Both the position numbers and the translations under genes were made by a program. A stretch of DNA of 34,907 bases, taken from positions 1 to 34,907 of the forward strand of contig MU604076.1 in assembly GCA_025201845.1 (NCBI GenBank). The letters are read 5' to 3'. The notes beneath the pieces are model-generated. The model was given only the letters and a program-made list of their open reading frames with translations, was not told where the DNA came from and searched no databases. Shown here one piece after another: positions 18,734 through 28,065 of the stretch. The DNA comes from Martensiomyces pterosporus (Eukaryota > Kickxellomycota > Kickxellomycetes > Kickxellales > Kickxellaceae). Each line of letters starts with the position of its first letter. Position 1 is the stretch's first letter.

Positions 18734-19525
18734 AGACAAAGGATGTCTGGCACATCCCCTGGGTTCTGAAGAGCAGCAGCAGCAGCGGCCGAGGGGTGCG
18801 GTTCCTGAGGAGCGGGGAGGGGCTGGCTCGTGAAGTGGCAGAGGCAGCAGGCGCTGCCAGCTCGGCGGTCCTGATGCACCGATCAGCACAGAATGGAAGA
18901 CCAGAACAGAACACAGCACAACAAAGCAAAGCAGAGGGCTGCTCGTGTTTCACACTCCTTTCGCCATGATAGGAGCGCACAGGAGAGGTGGGCAGCCAGT
19001 GCGTAGCAGCTGTGGTTGAGGATGGGGGAGCAGACACGAGCGCAGCAGCGATGCTCTGCCCCATCCACTCAGCCCAGCCCACGCTTTCACATGCACAGGC
19101 GCCAAACGCTAAGCACCCGACAGAGGATACCGTGCTTTGTCGGCGCTCTTGTGGCATTTGCCGGACGTCACTGCCGCTACAAACCTCCTCTCCTGTGTAG
19201 TCGCTGACGGGGGGAAGGGAGGAGCAGCGAGTGGAAAGGCCGAGACGCTGCGATGCGATGCGATACGACGCCATTGTATTTAAGCGCTCGTAGAGCCTTT
19301 CGCGGCCAGTGGCCGAGGTTTGCAGGCTAGCTTCACTCCTTCCCCCTCTTCCTCTCCGCGAATACCGCCTAGATATTCTCAGCTGTGCTGTTCTTTTATT
19401 CATCCATCCCGGCCCGCTCTTTCCTGCACTCTTTGTCTATAGCTCTCACCCTAGCTCCAGGTGCAACCAGCTAAAAAGCGCACACTCTGCTTTCTTTTCT
19501 CACCCTGAACACTGGCTTGCGGGAT

Positions 19526-20626
19526 ATGGAAACCACCTACTCCAGCGAGAACCCTGCTGACGCGTCGTCTGCCAAGCCCGCAGAGTCTGCGGTCTACGAG
19601 GACTCGCGCAGCGAAACATCCACTGTCGACACCGACGCCGACGAGAAGATCGATCTCGCCAACCTGACCTTCTTCACACGCCTCTACGAGATCCCTGTGG
19701 TCAACGACACCGTCTCCAGCGTCCGCAAAATCGCAGAGAGCAACCGGTACACAAGCTCCATCATCAGCTACGCCGAAAAGGTCGGTGGCTTTGCCGAAAA
19801 GTCGCGCCCGCTGCTCAAGCCCGTCGAGAAGCCCCTCACTGCCCTTGACAGCTATGCCACGCGCTCCCTTGAGCTCATCGAGTCCAAGTACCCTATTGTC
19901 GGCAAGCCAACAAACGAGGTTATTGAGACCGTGCAGACTCAGGCCAAGGCCGTCGAGTCCAAGTACCCCATCGTTGCCCGCACCTTTGCTGTGGCCAAGT
20001 CCACTGCCAACTCTGCTCTCGACCGCGTTGACTACTTGGTCGACTACGTCCTCCCTCCAGCTGCCGAGCAGCAGACAGACTCTGACGAATCCGCCGAAAA
20101 GAGCCAGCCCGAGCATGAGCCGGCAGCCAGCACAAACGGCGCCGAATCGCCGCTCGGCAAGGTCACGATTCTGGTTCACAAGGTACCTCAGCGCCTCAAC
20201 AAGTACTACCTGAACCAGCTCGAGGCCAGCAGGTCGACCATCGGCGGCATCAGGCAGTCGGTCAAGGACACCGTCACCGTTTACGAGACCGAGATCTCCG
20301 AGCGCTCACAGAGGCTCCTTGGCTCCGTCCAGGAGCGCGTCAAGGCCACAGTGAGTACACTCCCGTCCTATCTCCCCCAGTTCGCCCAGCCTTACTACGA
20401 GCAGGGCAGGGAGATCCTTGTGACCAAGGCAGCCAAGCTTCATGCCGAGTACTCCCGCACCGACGAGGACGCTCGCAGAAAGGTCCTCAACCTGATCCTT
20501 ATCAGCGGCGAGCAGGTCCCGGTCCTCGAGCAGATCACCACTCGCATCTTCGGCAAGGCCACTGCGTCCTCGGAGGCCAGCGAGGGCACTCCGGCTGCTC
20601 CCAATGCAACCAGCACCTCGTCCTAA
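19526..20626 (+). CDS. Perilipin-family lipid droplet protein
   Basis: This 366-residue protein shows the perilipin (PAT) domain. An N-terminal segment with FFTRLYEIPVVNDTVSSV matches the 'LP.V' start of the family. Repeated amphipathic helices follow, with the signature Y(A/C)xxxLxxIExxxPIVxxP motif, seen as SYATRSLELIESKYPIVGKP. An 11-residue-type helix region extends to about residue 180. A second SKYPIV motif occurs 30 residues after the first, suggesting an internal duplication. Residues about 190-215 are an acidic linker, and the C-terminal half is a long amphipathic helical bundle. No membrane span is present. Fungal relatives (Cap20, MPL1) coat lipid droplets and limit lipolysis. Codon use is very C-biased, as in highly expressed genes. 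ATG 19526 is used; TTG at 19517 was ignored. Confidence 0.88.
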   Translation: METTYSSENPADASSAKPAESAVYEDSRSETSTVDTDADEKIDLANLTFFTRLYEIPVVNDTVSSVRKIAESNRYTSSIISYAEKVGGFAEKSRPLLKPVEKPLTALDSYATRSLELIESKYPIVGKPTNEVIETVQTQAKAVESKYPIVARTFAVAKSTANSALDRVDYLVDYVLPPAAEQQTDSDESAEKSQPEHEPAASTNGAESPLGKVTILVHKVPQRLNKYYLNQLEASRSTIGGIRQSVKDTVTVYETEISERSQRLLGSVQERVKATVSTLPSYLPQFAQPYYEQGREILVTKAAKLHAEYSRTDEDARRKVLNLILISGEQVPVLEQITTRIFGKATASSEASEGTPAAPNATSTSS

Positions 20627-21079
20627 ATAGCAGCATTTATTCCCACCGTGTTTGCCTCCTTAATATTCCACCCACCGTGTTCCAAATAATATAGGAAACT
20701 TGGCATCTCCTTCGCACGCGTACATGCTCGTATGCCAGGCAAAGGTGGCACCTGCACTCCATGCTCCCGCGCAACAACTCAGCTGCAGCACCACCACAGC
20801 AGCCCACACTGCGGCTTGGGTAGCGAGAGGCTGCCTGCTTTTGCCGATCGAGCCGTGTTGCTGTAGAGCAGCAGCGAGCGGACAGGCGAAAAATCTGAGG
20901 CGCACAGCACAGCAAACATTGCAGGGCGACTGGCGGTGGTTTGTTTACTTTTCTTCTCTCTGCTTCACACAAATTCCTGCCTTTTTCCTTCCGCCTTCCC
21001 AGCATAAAAGCATCTGCAGGCTTTGAATCCCCAATCCCCCGCTTTTTATAAACAAATCGCCTGCTGCCACCCATCCAAA
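20627..21079. promoter_or_regulatory. Intergenic region upstream of LC8 gene
   Basis: This 453-bp gap separates perilipin and the LC8 gene. TATA-like sequences occur at about 21003 (CATAAAAG) and 21043 (TTTTTATAAA), within 80 bp of the LC8 ATG. No gene was recognised in it. Confidence 0.45.
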
Positions 21080-21349
21080 ATGAGCGACCGCAAGACCACC
21101 GTCAAGAGCGTGGACATGTCCGAGGCCATGCAGAACGAGGTTGTTGCCCTCGCCACCAAAGCCTTCGACGACAACAAGCTGGAGAAGGACATTGCTGCCA
21201 CAATCAAGCGCGAATGCGACCGCCAGTTCGGCCCCACCTGGCATGTTGTTGTTGGCCGCAACTTTGGCTCGTACGTCACCCACGAGACCGGCCACTTCAT
21301 CTACTTCTACGTCGACCACACTGCTGTTTTGCTTTTCAAGTCGGGATAA
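21080..21349 (+). CDS. DYN2: Dynein light chain LC8 (DYNLL/Dyn2)
   Basis: The 89-residue protein has the full LC8 sequence pattern: [13 protein letters not shown], then [20 protein letters not shown], then [19 protein letters not shown] and a TGHFIYFYV...AVLLFKSG end. These residues form the dimer interface and the beta-3 groove that binds TQT-type peptides. LC8 is a dimerisation hub for the dynein motor intermediate chain, nucleoporins and many other partners. Uninterrupted coding and length (89 in animals) support completeness. Confidence 0.98.
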   Translation: MSDRKTTVKSVDMSEAMQNEVVALATKAFDDNKLEKDIAATIKRECDRQFGPTWHVVVGRNFGSYVTHETGHFIYFYVDHTAVLLFKSG

Positions 21350-21787
21350 GCTGGAAATAGGACTGCGAGCTGGACTAGCAGCGGCCATGGAGTGCATCTG
21401 CAGGCATTGCGAGTGGCTGTGTTGGCCGACAAGGGCAGTACATGGTGGAAGATGCACGCAAGTCGTGTGTGGGGAACCGGCAGCGCTTCTCTAGCATCGC
21501 CGTATACTGGCCATGTCGCATGTGGACATCTGCTGTAGCCATTGCTTGTGGCTTTATGGCTGCGGTTCCAGCCCCGGTTTTTGCTTTCGTCTCTTTTCAT
21601 ATCCTCCCCCTTTTTTTAACGCCTCGATTCTAAGTCACTACCATCATTGCCATCAACACCCACACTGTCACCGTCACCGCCGTCACCATCACTACTCTGC
21701 TATTGTTTGCAGCCTGTTCATTATACTCAACGATCTGCGCGGAAAGGGGAGGGTGTTGGAAGCCCCAAGCAAGTCTTGGCGGCCTGC
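21350..21787. other. Convergent 3' intergenic region with CAYCACC-type simple sequence
   Basis: This 438-bp stretch lies between the LC8 stop and the RPB9 stop. A low-complexity run of ATCA/CACC-like units lies at about 21640-21693. No gene was recognised. Confidence 0.5.
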
Positions 21788-22249
21788 CTAAGATGTCCAG
21801 CGGTACTGGCAGGTAGCTCTGCAGCAGACATAGTACAGCGTCATCCGCGTGTCTGGGTGGCGTGACTGAGACTGGAAGTACACTGCCTCGTCGAACTGGC
21901 ACTTTGGGCAAGGAATCTGGTTTGTGCGCGGCAGAGTGGGATCCGAGCTGAGATCTGTGATAACCATCGTCTGCTCGCTAAATAGAACAAGAGAAAACGG
22001 AAAGCTGTCTCCAATGAAACCCGCGTTTTGTGCAAACTACCGAAACGCACACAGCAAGCTAAAGGGCAAAGCGTGGTTGGCAGATACGTACCTTGGGATG
22101 TGTGTCACTTCATGCCGGTAGACGCAGTTGTTCTCTGCCTCCTCCTGGTGGTCGCAGTTGCGGCAAGCAAACATCAGCTGCTGCTTGACTCTGTCCTCAC
22201 GTGGGTACAGCATGTTGCTGCAGTCAGGGCAAAACTTGAAGCTGGCCAT
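21788..22249 (-). CDS. RPB9: RNA polymerase II subunit Rpb9, 2 exons
   Basis: Exons 22249-22092 and 21977-21788 join in phase 2 (CCAAG/GTACGT, TTTAG/C) to give 115 residues; yeast Rpb9 has 122. The first zinc ribbon is [16 protein letters not shown]...FACRNC. The linker YRHEVTH...[11 protein letters not shown] is diagnostic of Rpb9. The second ribbon is [19 protein letters not shown]...LYYVC(C)RATCQYRW, with the wide C-x5-C spacing seen in animal POLR2I rather than the yeast CxxC. Rpb9 sits at the tip of the jaw and supports start-site choice and transcript proofreading with TFIIS. An in-frame upstream ATG at 22288 adds non-conserved residues. Confidence 0.96.
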
Positions 22250-22623
22250 GTCGTGCTGCACTGTTTCAATATAACTAACGAGCGGCAAAGGTCGAGACCA
22301 GCTAGGAGAAGAGAAGGAAAGAAAGAGGGCTTACAGGGAGACTTGTTGAGATGCATCTCACAGCCAATGTGGGGGCAGGCCATTGCCATGGCTACAGACC
22401 ATCGCCATCTTTTGGGCAAATCCACGTGCAGGCCACGCCCGTACCAGGCAGCTGCTAGGAACGGTATTCTGAACCACACCCTGCCCAGAAACGACTGTCG
22501 AAGCTCCTTGAGTTCAACTGAGGCGGGCAATAATGCCCAAACCAGCAGGATGGGTCTTTGGCAATGTAAACCAGTGTATATTCCGGAAACGCTGCTGCGC
22601 GAAGAAAAAAGATAGGGGTGCTT
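22250..22623. promoter_or_regulatory. Intergenic region upstream of RPB9
   Basis: This 374-bp gap lies between the uL23m stop and the RPB9 start (both minus strand). A 118-codon minus frame here (from 22530) shows no family features and overlaps RPB9 coding sequence, so it is not called. Confidence 0.45.
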
Positions 22624-23103
22624 TTAGTTGGTGGCCTTCTTGGCAGAGTCGGAGGCGCCCTCGTCGCTGACTCGGCGCTGCTCAATGACCTTGCGTCTAA
22701 GAGCCATCATCTCCATCGACGGACGGATACGCCAGCCCTTCAGCTTGTTGGCCCTCCGCTTCTCCTCGTACTTGAGCTCAAGCCCGCCAAATTCCTTGTC
22801 AACATCAGCCTCTGCTGGGTACTCAAACTCCTCCTTGGTTGTGACGATCGCCTTTTTGGTCCGAGAGGTGCGCTCCTTTTGGCCAGTGAAGCGGTTGATG
22901 GTCCACTTTCCAGGGAAGACCGTTGTGCGCACATCAGTGACGTTGACGCTGTAGATGTGAGTCAGGTAGTCCTTGATGTCGAGCTTGTTTACGTTGAGCG
23001 GCACGCGGAACGCTGCCTGGTTCTTGCCCAGGCGAGCATCGGGGATGATTTTGAACACGATGTTCGGGAAATAGACCTTGAAGTTACCAAACCGTTGCGC
23101 CAT
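22624..23103 (-). CDS. MRP20: Mitochondrial large-subunit ribosomal protein uL23m
   Basis: The 159-residue product carries the mitochondrial L23 fold: VYFPNIVFKIIPDARL, then FRVPLNVNKLDIKDYLTHIY, then VNVTDVRTTVFPGKW. A basic, charged C-terminal extension is typical of fungal Mrp20/MRPL23. uL23 lies at the exit of the peptide tunnel and, in mitochondria, near the membrane insertase contact. ATG 23103 (MAQRFGNF) was chosen; an ATG five codons upstream (23118) is possible. No introns are needed. Confidence 0.93.
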   Translation of the reverse strand: MAQRFGNFKVYFPNIVFKIIPDARLGKNQAAFRVPLNVNKLDIKDYLTHIYSVNVTDVRTTVFPGKWTINRFTGQKERTSRTKKAIVTTKEEFEYPAEADVDKEFGGLELKYEEKRRANKLKGWRIRPSMEMMALRRKVIEQRRVSDEGASDSAKKATN

Positions 23104-23879
23104 GTTCACGGAAACCACTGCTGAGACGCTGTTAGTTCTGCCGACAGATCGGATCTTGTGTAGTTGCCGCTAGTCCTTCCTGCACCTGCCTGCAATGATG
23201 TCTGTATCGGGTGGGGCAGCTGGTGCTTATCCAGATATGAAGGGTGGCGTAGATAAGGGTGGCCAAGCGTCGCACGCACTAGAATTCCGGCTGCCGCGAG
23301 GTGCTCAATCAGCAAGGGAAGAGAAGCACAGTAATTGCACTGTTTGGGTTGGCTTGAAAGCAGAGAGTATGCGCGGTTCCTCTTTCGCACCTGCGATCCT
23401 GCGAATGCAAAGCACTAAATGTAAAGTCGAACAAGCTGAGTAGACAGTGAGCTAGAGGAAGGCGTTTTGTGTGCAGTGATAGAGGCTGCTGCTGTGCGTG
23501 GTGCTCGTTTTTGCCCCTGCTATCAGCAGCCACAATTTTGCCTGCCATTCAGTGATCGCCAGATCAATCAGCACCAATTATATCGAACACCTCAATTTTT
23601 TTCTTTCCATCACAAGAAAAAATGCTCGATGCAGTTGGGCTGCAGTTTGAGGCTGGCTTGCTTCGCTGCCTTCCTTGGCTCTCGCACCTACACTCACATA
23701 ACCTCACTTGCCTTTGCTCTTTCCTGCTTTGTGTCGCGACGCCCTGATCCCTGTTGCAACGCGCGCCCGGCTGTCTGACCATAAAGCCTGGGTTTTTTAT
23801 TACGCTTTCTCTATTTTACTGTAAACACAGCATTCGTTCGCTCGACAGCCATACAGATACACTTGGTGGCCTTGCAAGC
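23104..23879. promoter_or_regulatory. Divergent intergenic region, uL23m / UTP15
   Basis: This 776-bp region lies between outward-facing genes. No gene is recognised. The last 150 bp before UTP15 are T-rich. Confidence 0.5.
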
Positions 23880-25424
23880 ATGGAGTACAAGCCACTCGGG
23901 ACAAGGAGGGCCGCCAGGTCCGTTAGGCGTGCTTTGCCGGAGGTTGGGTACTGGAGGAAGTTCCAGTCGCCGGTTTTGGTCAAGGAGTACGGCATGGTAA
24001 CGTCGCTGGATTTCAGCCCTGTCAAACCGCACGACCTGGTCGTCACGGCATCCACACGCCTTCAAGTGTATAACGGGCGCACGAGCCAGCTGAAAAAGTC
24101 GGTTACACGGTTTTCAAGCCCTGCACACAGCGGATCGTTCAGGTCGGATGGAAAGCTGCTAGTTGCTGGCGACGACTCGAACCTGGTGCAGGTGTTTGAT
24201 GTTGGAAGCCGCGCCATCCTGCGCACCTTCAAGGGACACACGGACCCTGTGCACATCACGCGCTTTTTGCCTAACAAGGTGCATGTCCTGTCGGGGTCCG
24301 ATGACAAGACTGTGCGTGTTTGGGACATTCCAAGCCAGACTGCAGTGAACGAATTTACTGACCATACCGACTATGTGCGTAGCGGCGCTGTCTTTGCGGA
24401 GAACCCAAACCTGGTTGCCACTGGGTCTTACGACCATACTGTCAAAATCTGGGATCTGCGCGCAAACATGTGCACAGCAACGATGGAAATCAGCGACCCA
24501 GTGGAGGACGTGCTTGTATTCCCTGGCGGAGGTGTTGTTGCGGTGTCTGGTGGGCCAAACGTGCATTTGTACGATATGCTGATGGGCGGCCGGTATCTGA
24601 CCGGCATGGGCAACCACGAAAAGACTGTCACGTCAATGTGCATGGACAGCACAGGCGGACGTCTCCTTGCCGGATCCCTGGACCACCACGTCAAGATATA
24701 CGACGTGCAGAGCTTCAAGATGGTCTTCAACATCAACTACCCAGCGCCTGTGCTGAGCGTGGCGCTGTCTCCCGATGACACTATGCTGGCAGTTGGAATG
24801 ACGTCTGGTGTGTTTTCGTTGCGCAAGCGCGCGGTCACTGCCAGGGAGCAGGCGGACAAGAAGCGTGGGGCCGAGCAGAGTGTTGGTGGCAGGAAAGCGC
24901 ATCTGCTGCGCGGGCCGCCAAGCAGGGGTGCTGACGACGATCTCCGGATCGAGCACAGGCGTAGGAAGGGCCTGGCCGACTATGACGCATTCCTTCGCAA
25001 GTTCCAGTACGCAAAGGCGCTTGACGCTGTCTTGTCAAATAACCGGAATGGACTCACTGTTGTTTCTCTCCTGCAGGAGCTTGTTCATCGCGATGGGCTC
25101 ACCACTGCGCTCTCTGGACGCGACGAGCTGTCTCTCGACCCAATTGTGCTGTTCCTCGTCAAGTACATTGACCATCCGCGGTACACAGGCTTGCTGATCA
25201 AGGTTGCGGAGAAGCTGCTCGACATTTACGGCGACCTCTTGCACCAGTCGACCCGCATTGCCAACCTGCTTATCAGGCTTCGTGCAAAGGTGCGCATGGA
25301 GCTCCGCCTGCAGCAGGACCTCACCATGCTGCTGGGTTCGATGGACATGCTCATGTCTGCCTGTGAAATTGGCCACGCAAAGGCTGGGCACCCGGAAAGC
25401 GCCGAAGAAGGCATCGCAAACTAG
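23880..25424 (+). CDS. UTP15: U3 snoRNP / SSU processome protein Utp15
   Basis: The 514-residue single-exon protein equals the usual Utp15 length (yeast 513). An N-terminal WD40 propeller (about residues 20-330) includes YWRKFQSPVLVKEYG, SGSDDKTVRVWDI, TGSYDHTVKIWDLR, LLAGSLDHHVKIYD and LAVGMTSG. A basic linker and the C-terminal UTP15 domain (DYDAFLRKFQYAKALDAVL, TVVSLLQELVHRDGL) follow. Utp15 belongs to the t-UTP/UtpA complex that binds nascent pre-rRNA and starts 18S processing. The start at 23880 (MEYKPLG) is at the conserved distance; the in-frame ATG at 23754 adds unrelated sequence. Confidence 0.97.
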   Translation: MEYKPLGTRRAARSVRRALPEVGYWRKFQSPVLVKEYGMVTSLDFSPVKPHDLVVTASTRLQVYNGRTSQLKKSVTRFSSPAHSGSFRSDGKLLVAGDDSNLVQVFDVGSRAILRTFKGHTDPVHITRFLPNKVHVLSGSDDKTVRVWDIPSQTAVNEFTDHTDYVRSGAVFAENPNLVATGSYDHTVKIWDLRANMCTATMEISDPVEDVLVFPGGGVVAVSGGPNVHLYDMLMGGRYLTGMGNHEKTVTSMCMDSTGGRLLAGSLDHHVKIYDVQSFKMVFNINYPAPVLSVALSPDDTMLAVGMTSGVFSLRKRAVTAREQADKKRGAEQSVGGRKAHLLRGPPSRGADDDLRIEHRRRKGLADYDAFLRKFQYAKALDAVLSNNRNGLTVVSLLQELVHRDGLTTALSGRDELSLDPIVLFLVKYIDHPRYTGLLIKVAEKLLDIYGDLLHQSTRIANLLIRLRAKVRMELRLQQDLTMLLGSMDMLMSACEIGHAKAGHPESAEEGIAN

Positions 25425-26306
25425 GCTGCTGTGGCCGTGCTGCTCATCCTTGCGAAATACCACTTAGAAATACATTAATCGCATCAGCTGCTTTGAACAC
25501 TAGTGACTGCAGGTTGGCGTTGGCAGCATGGCCCCGCTTTGTAGCATACGACACTGCATTCTTGTGCATCATCTGGCGATTTCATACGTATGAGGGGGCT
25601 GACATTGGATAGTGCTGGATAGGCGGCTGTGGTGATGCATGCAGGTGGCATCTTTGGAGGCCACTTTTTAGTGGGCGGGACGGGGCAATCTCTTGGCCCA
25701 ATGCAACGGCTGCATAGATGCAAACACGCAGCACCAGCAGATAGCCCAGCTAGTGCACGCTTTGCTGGTGTCCAGATGCTTGCCGGCGTGGCTGTGTAGA
25801 GGGCGTGGCTGTGCTAGCGTGGCGGAGATGGCTCTGTGCTTGCTGGAGCCTGTGCCGTGTAGCGCATGGGGCTGGCTTGCTGCAAAGGACACAGGATATC
25901 TTCATGAGTGGGGCCAGAGACGAGGAGTAACCTTTGCATTTCGGCGTCCTTCCTTGCCTGCACAAAGCACGCCGCGGCCTGTCAACGGCGCACCCTACAA
26001 AGAGGGATCACCAGCACTCCTACAAAGAGAGCGGCATTGGGATTTGCATGCTTGCGCATATCTAGGCGGGTTTGCGGGTGGGCTCTGAGCACGATAGGCT
26101 GCTGCTGTACAGCCAGTTCTCTTCTCTGTCCTGCTGCCGGTGTCCAGCACTTTGACAGCAGCACTGTTTTCGCCTACCCTTGAATTTGTTGCTTTATTTT
26201 TTTCGTACGAGTTCTGGACAGCCCATTGAAGGTCATCTCCATTTCAAGCAACGCAGTAAACACTTTGTTGTTGTTATTAACCAGGTAGCTTTAAGCCCAG
26301 CTTGAC
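25425..26306. promoter_or_regulatory. Intergenic region upstream of MAP kinase gene
   Basis: This 882-bp gap lies between two plus-strand genes. No gene or repeat was recognised. T-rich sequence (TTGCTTTATTTTTTTCG) occurs about 110 bp before the kinase ATG. I looked for TGAAACA-type pheromone elements and did not notice any. Confidence 0.45.
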
Positions 26307-28065
26307 ATGGACCCTCAGCAGCAGCAACAGCAGCAGCAGCAGCAAGCAAATGCACAGGCACTTGCCATCCAGCAAAGGCTAGCGTCGTTCAACCTTGGGC
26401 CGTACTATGAGGTGCTCCAGGTTATTGGAGAGGGCGCTTACGGAACCGTGTGGTAGGTTGGGCTTTGCAGCTGCTGCACCGGTGCACAGCAGCGGGTGCG
26501 TCGCGGCACAAAGTAGAACGTGTATAGCATGTAAATTCGACAATGGGCTCCCGCGCTCTATAACGGCGCCTTGTCTACATGCGCTCCCCTGCCTTCTATT
26601 CCTGTTCAGAGCCCTTGTTGGCAGCTGGCCCCTTTTGTAGGTAGGGGCCAGGCTTTGCATACAAACGCATGCATGTGTAGTAGCGAGGTGCTGCCAGCGT
26701 CCAAACACCCACATCGCCTTTGACCAACTAAATAGCTAGCGCTGCCACTCCTCTCGACGCCTGAATTTTGTAGCTCTGCCAAGTACATACCCAATGGCAT
26801 TGAGGTTGCCGCCAAGCGCATCAGGCCGTTTGAGAGCGCAATGTTCTGCCAGCGCACTCTTCGCGAGATTAAGCTTCTCAAGTTCTTCAACCACGAGAAC
26901 GTAAGTGCAAATGGCATGAGGCGGTGAAAAGCGCAGCTGCCTGCTTCTTGCGATGCTGTTGTTTGTAAAATGGAGAAGCTGACACCAAGTTGACATATAT
27001 GCTCCGCTCCAAATTGAATTATGCACTGTGCCTTGAAACCCTCTCTGCAATAGATCATCTCAATTCTGGATATCGTCAGGCCCGCATCATTCGACCAGTT
27101 CAGCGAGGTGTAGGTGCAGCCCATATATACTTATACTTATATCTAGTCAGCCTGTGGACTGAATCAGCTGCTGGGCGATGGCAGGTCCTTTGGGTTCGCT
27201 ATCATCAAGACTTGCTGTGCTGTTTCCGTGCCATGGCGCCTCTGCTTGCTTGATAGCTAATGCAACGCTGGTGCTGGCTGCAACATGTAGGTACATCATC
27301 CAGGAGCTTGTCGACATCGATCTGCATCGTATCATCAAGACGCAGCCACTGTCGGAGGATCATGTGCAGTACTTTTTGTATCAGATTCTGCGCGCACTCA
27401 AGTACATCCACTCGTGCAACGTGCTTCACCGCGATCTGAAGCCATCAAACATCCTCCTTAACGCCAACTGCGACCTCAAGGTCTGTGACTTTGGGCTTGC
27501 GCGTGGCGCTAATGACGACGATAACAACAACGAGTCGTTTTTGACAGAGTATGTGGCCACAAGGTGGTACCGTGCGCCTGAAATCATGCTCTCGTTCAAG
27601 GAGTACACAAAGGCAATCGATATCTGGTCGGTTGGCTGCATCATGGCAGAGATGATCTCCAGGCAGCCGCTCTTCCCGGGACGCGACTACCATCACCAGC
27701 TCAAGCTCATTTTTGATGTGCTCGGCACGCCAAGCTCGGACGACTACCTTGGCATCAAGAGCCGCCGTGCACGCGACTTCATCCGCAGCCTGCCGCTGAA
27801 GCAAAAGGTCACCCTGGCCAGCCTCTTCCCCCAGGCTAGCCCGCTTGCGATTGATCTCATGGACAAGATGCTTACATTTAACCCGAAGAAGCGGATCACG
27901 GTTGAGGAGGCCCTTGCACACGAATACCTGGCGCAGTACCACGATGAGAGGGACGAGCCTGTGTGCCCGCCGCTGCCACCCAACTTCTTTGACTTTGACA
28001 ACTACAAGGAGAAGCTTAGCGTTGAGCAGCTCAAGGTCTTGATGTGGAACGAGATTTGCGGCTAA
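26307..28065 (+). CDS. Fus3/Kss1/ERK-type MAP kinase, 4 exons
   Basis: Exons 26307-26452, 26774-26900, 27054-27109 and 27291-28065 join with phases 2, 0 and 2 to encode 367 residues. Features: Gly-rich loop GEGAYG 41-46, ATP lysine K63 (VAAK), [13 protein letters not shown] (helix C, as in Fus3/Kss1), HRDLKPSN at 156-163, DFG 176-178, activation-loop TEY at 195-197, and a C-terminal common docking site YHDERDEP. This is the pheromone/filamentation branch of fungal MAP kinases (Fus3, Kss1, Pmk1). Unusually, the N-terminus begins MDP then ten Gln from a CAG/CAA run (26316-26345). Introns of 321, 153 and 181 nt are longer than most in this window. Codons toward the end are C-biased. Confidence 0.95.

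Larger units (their letters stand above)
18325..19525. other. Intergenic region without recognised gene
   Basis: This 1.2-kb region lies between two plus-strand genes. It holds an AATAAA at 18368-18373 (44 nt after the DNAJC17 stop), a short 18-bp tandem repeat, and a TATTTAAG element near 19278, about 245 bp before the perilipin start, which could be its TATA box. Open frames here, including a 299-codon one on the minus strand (18504-19403), have low-complexity composition and no familiar motif. Confidence 0.6.

Noticed and set aside
18504..19403. 299-codon minus frame in the gap before perilipin
   Set aside because: It crosses the 18-bp tandem repeat, is rich in Ser, Arg and Cys, and shows no domain or plausible splice partners.
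22174..22530. 118-codon minus frame upstream of and overlapping RPB9
   Set aside because: It overlaps Rpb9 coding sequence in another frame and carries no known motif.
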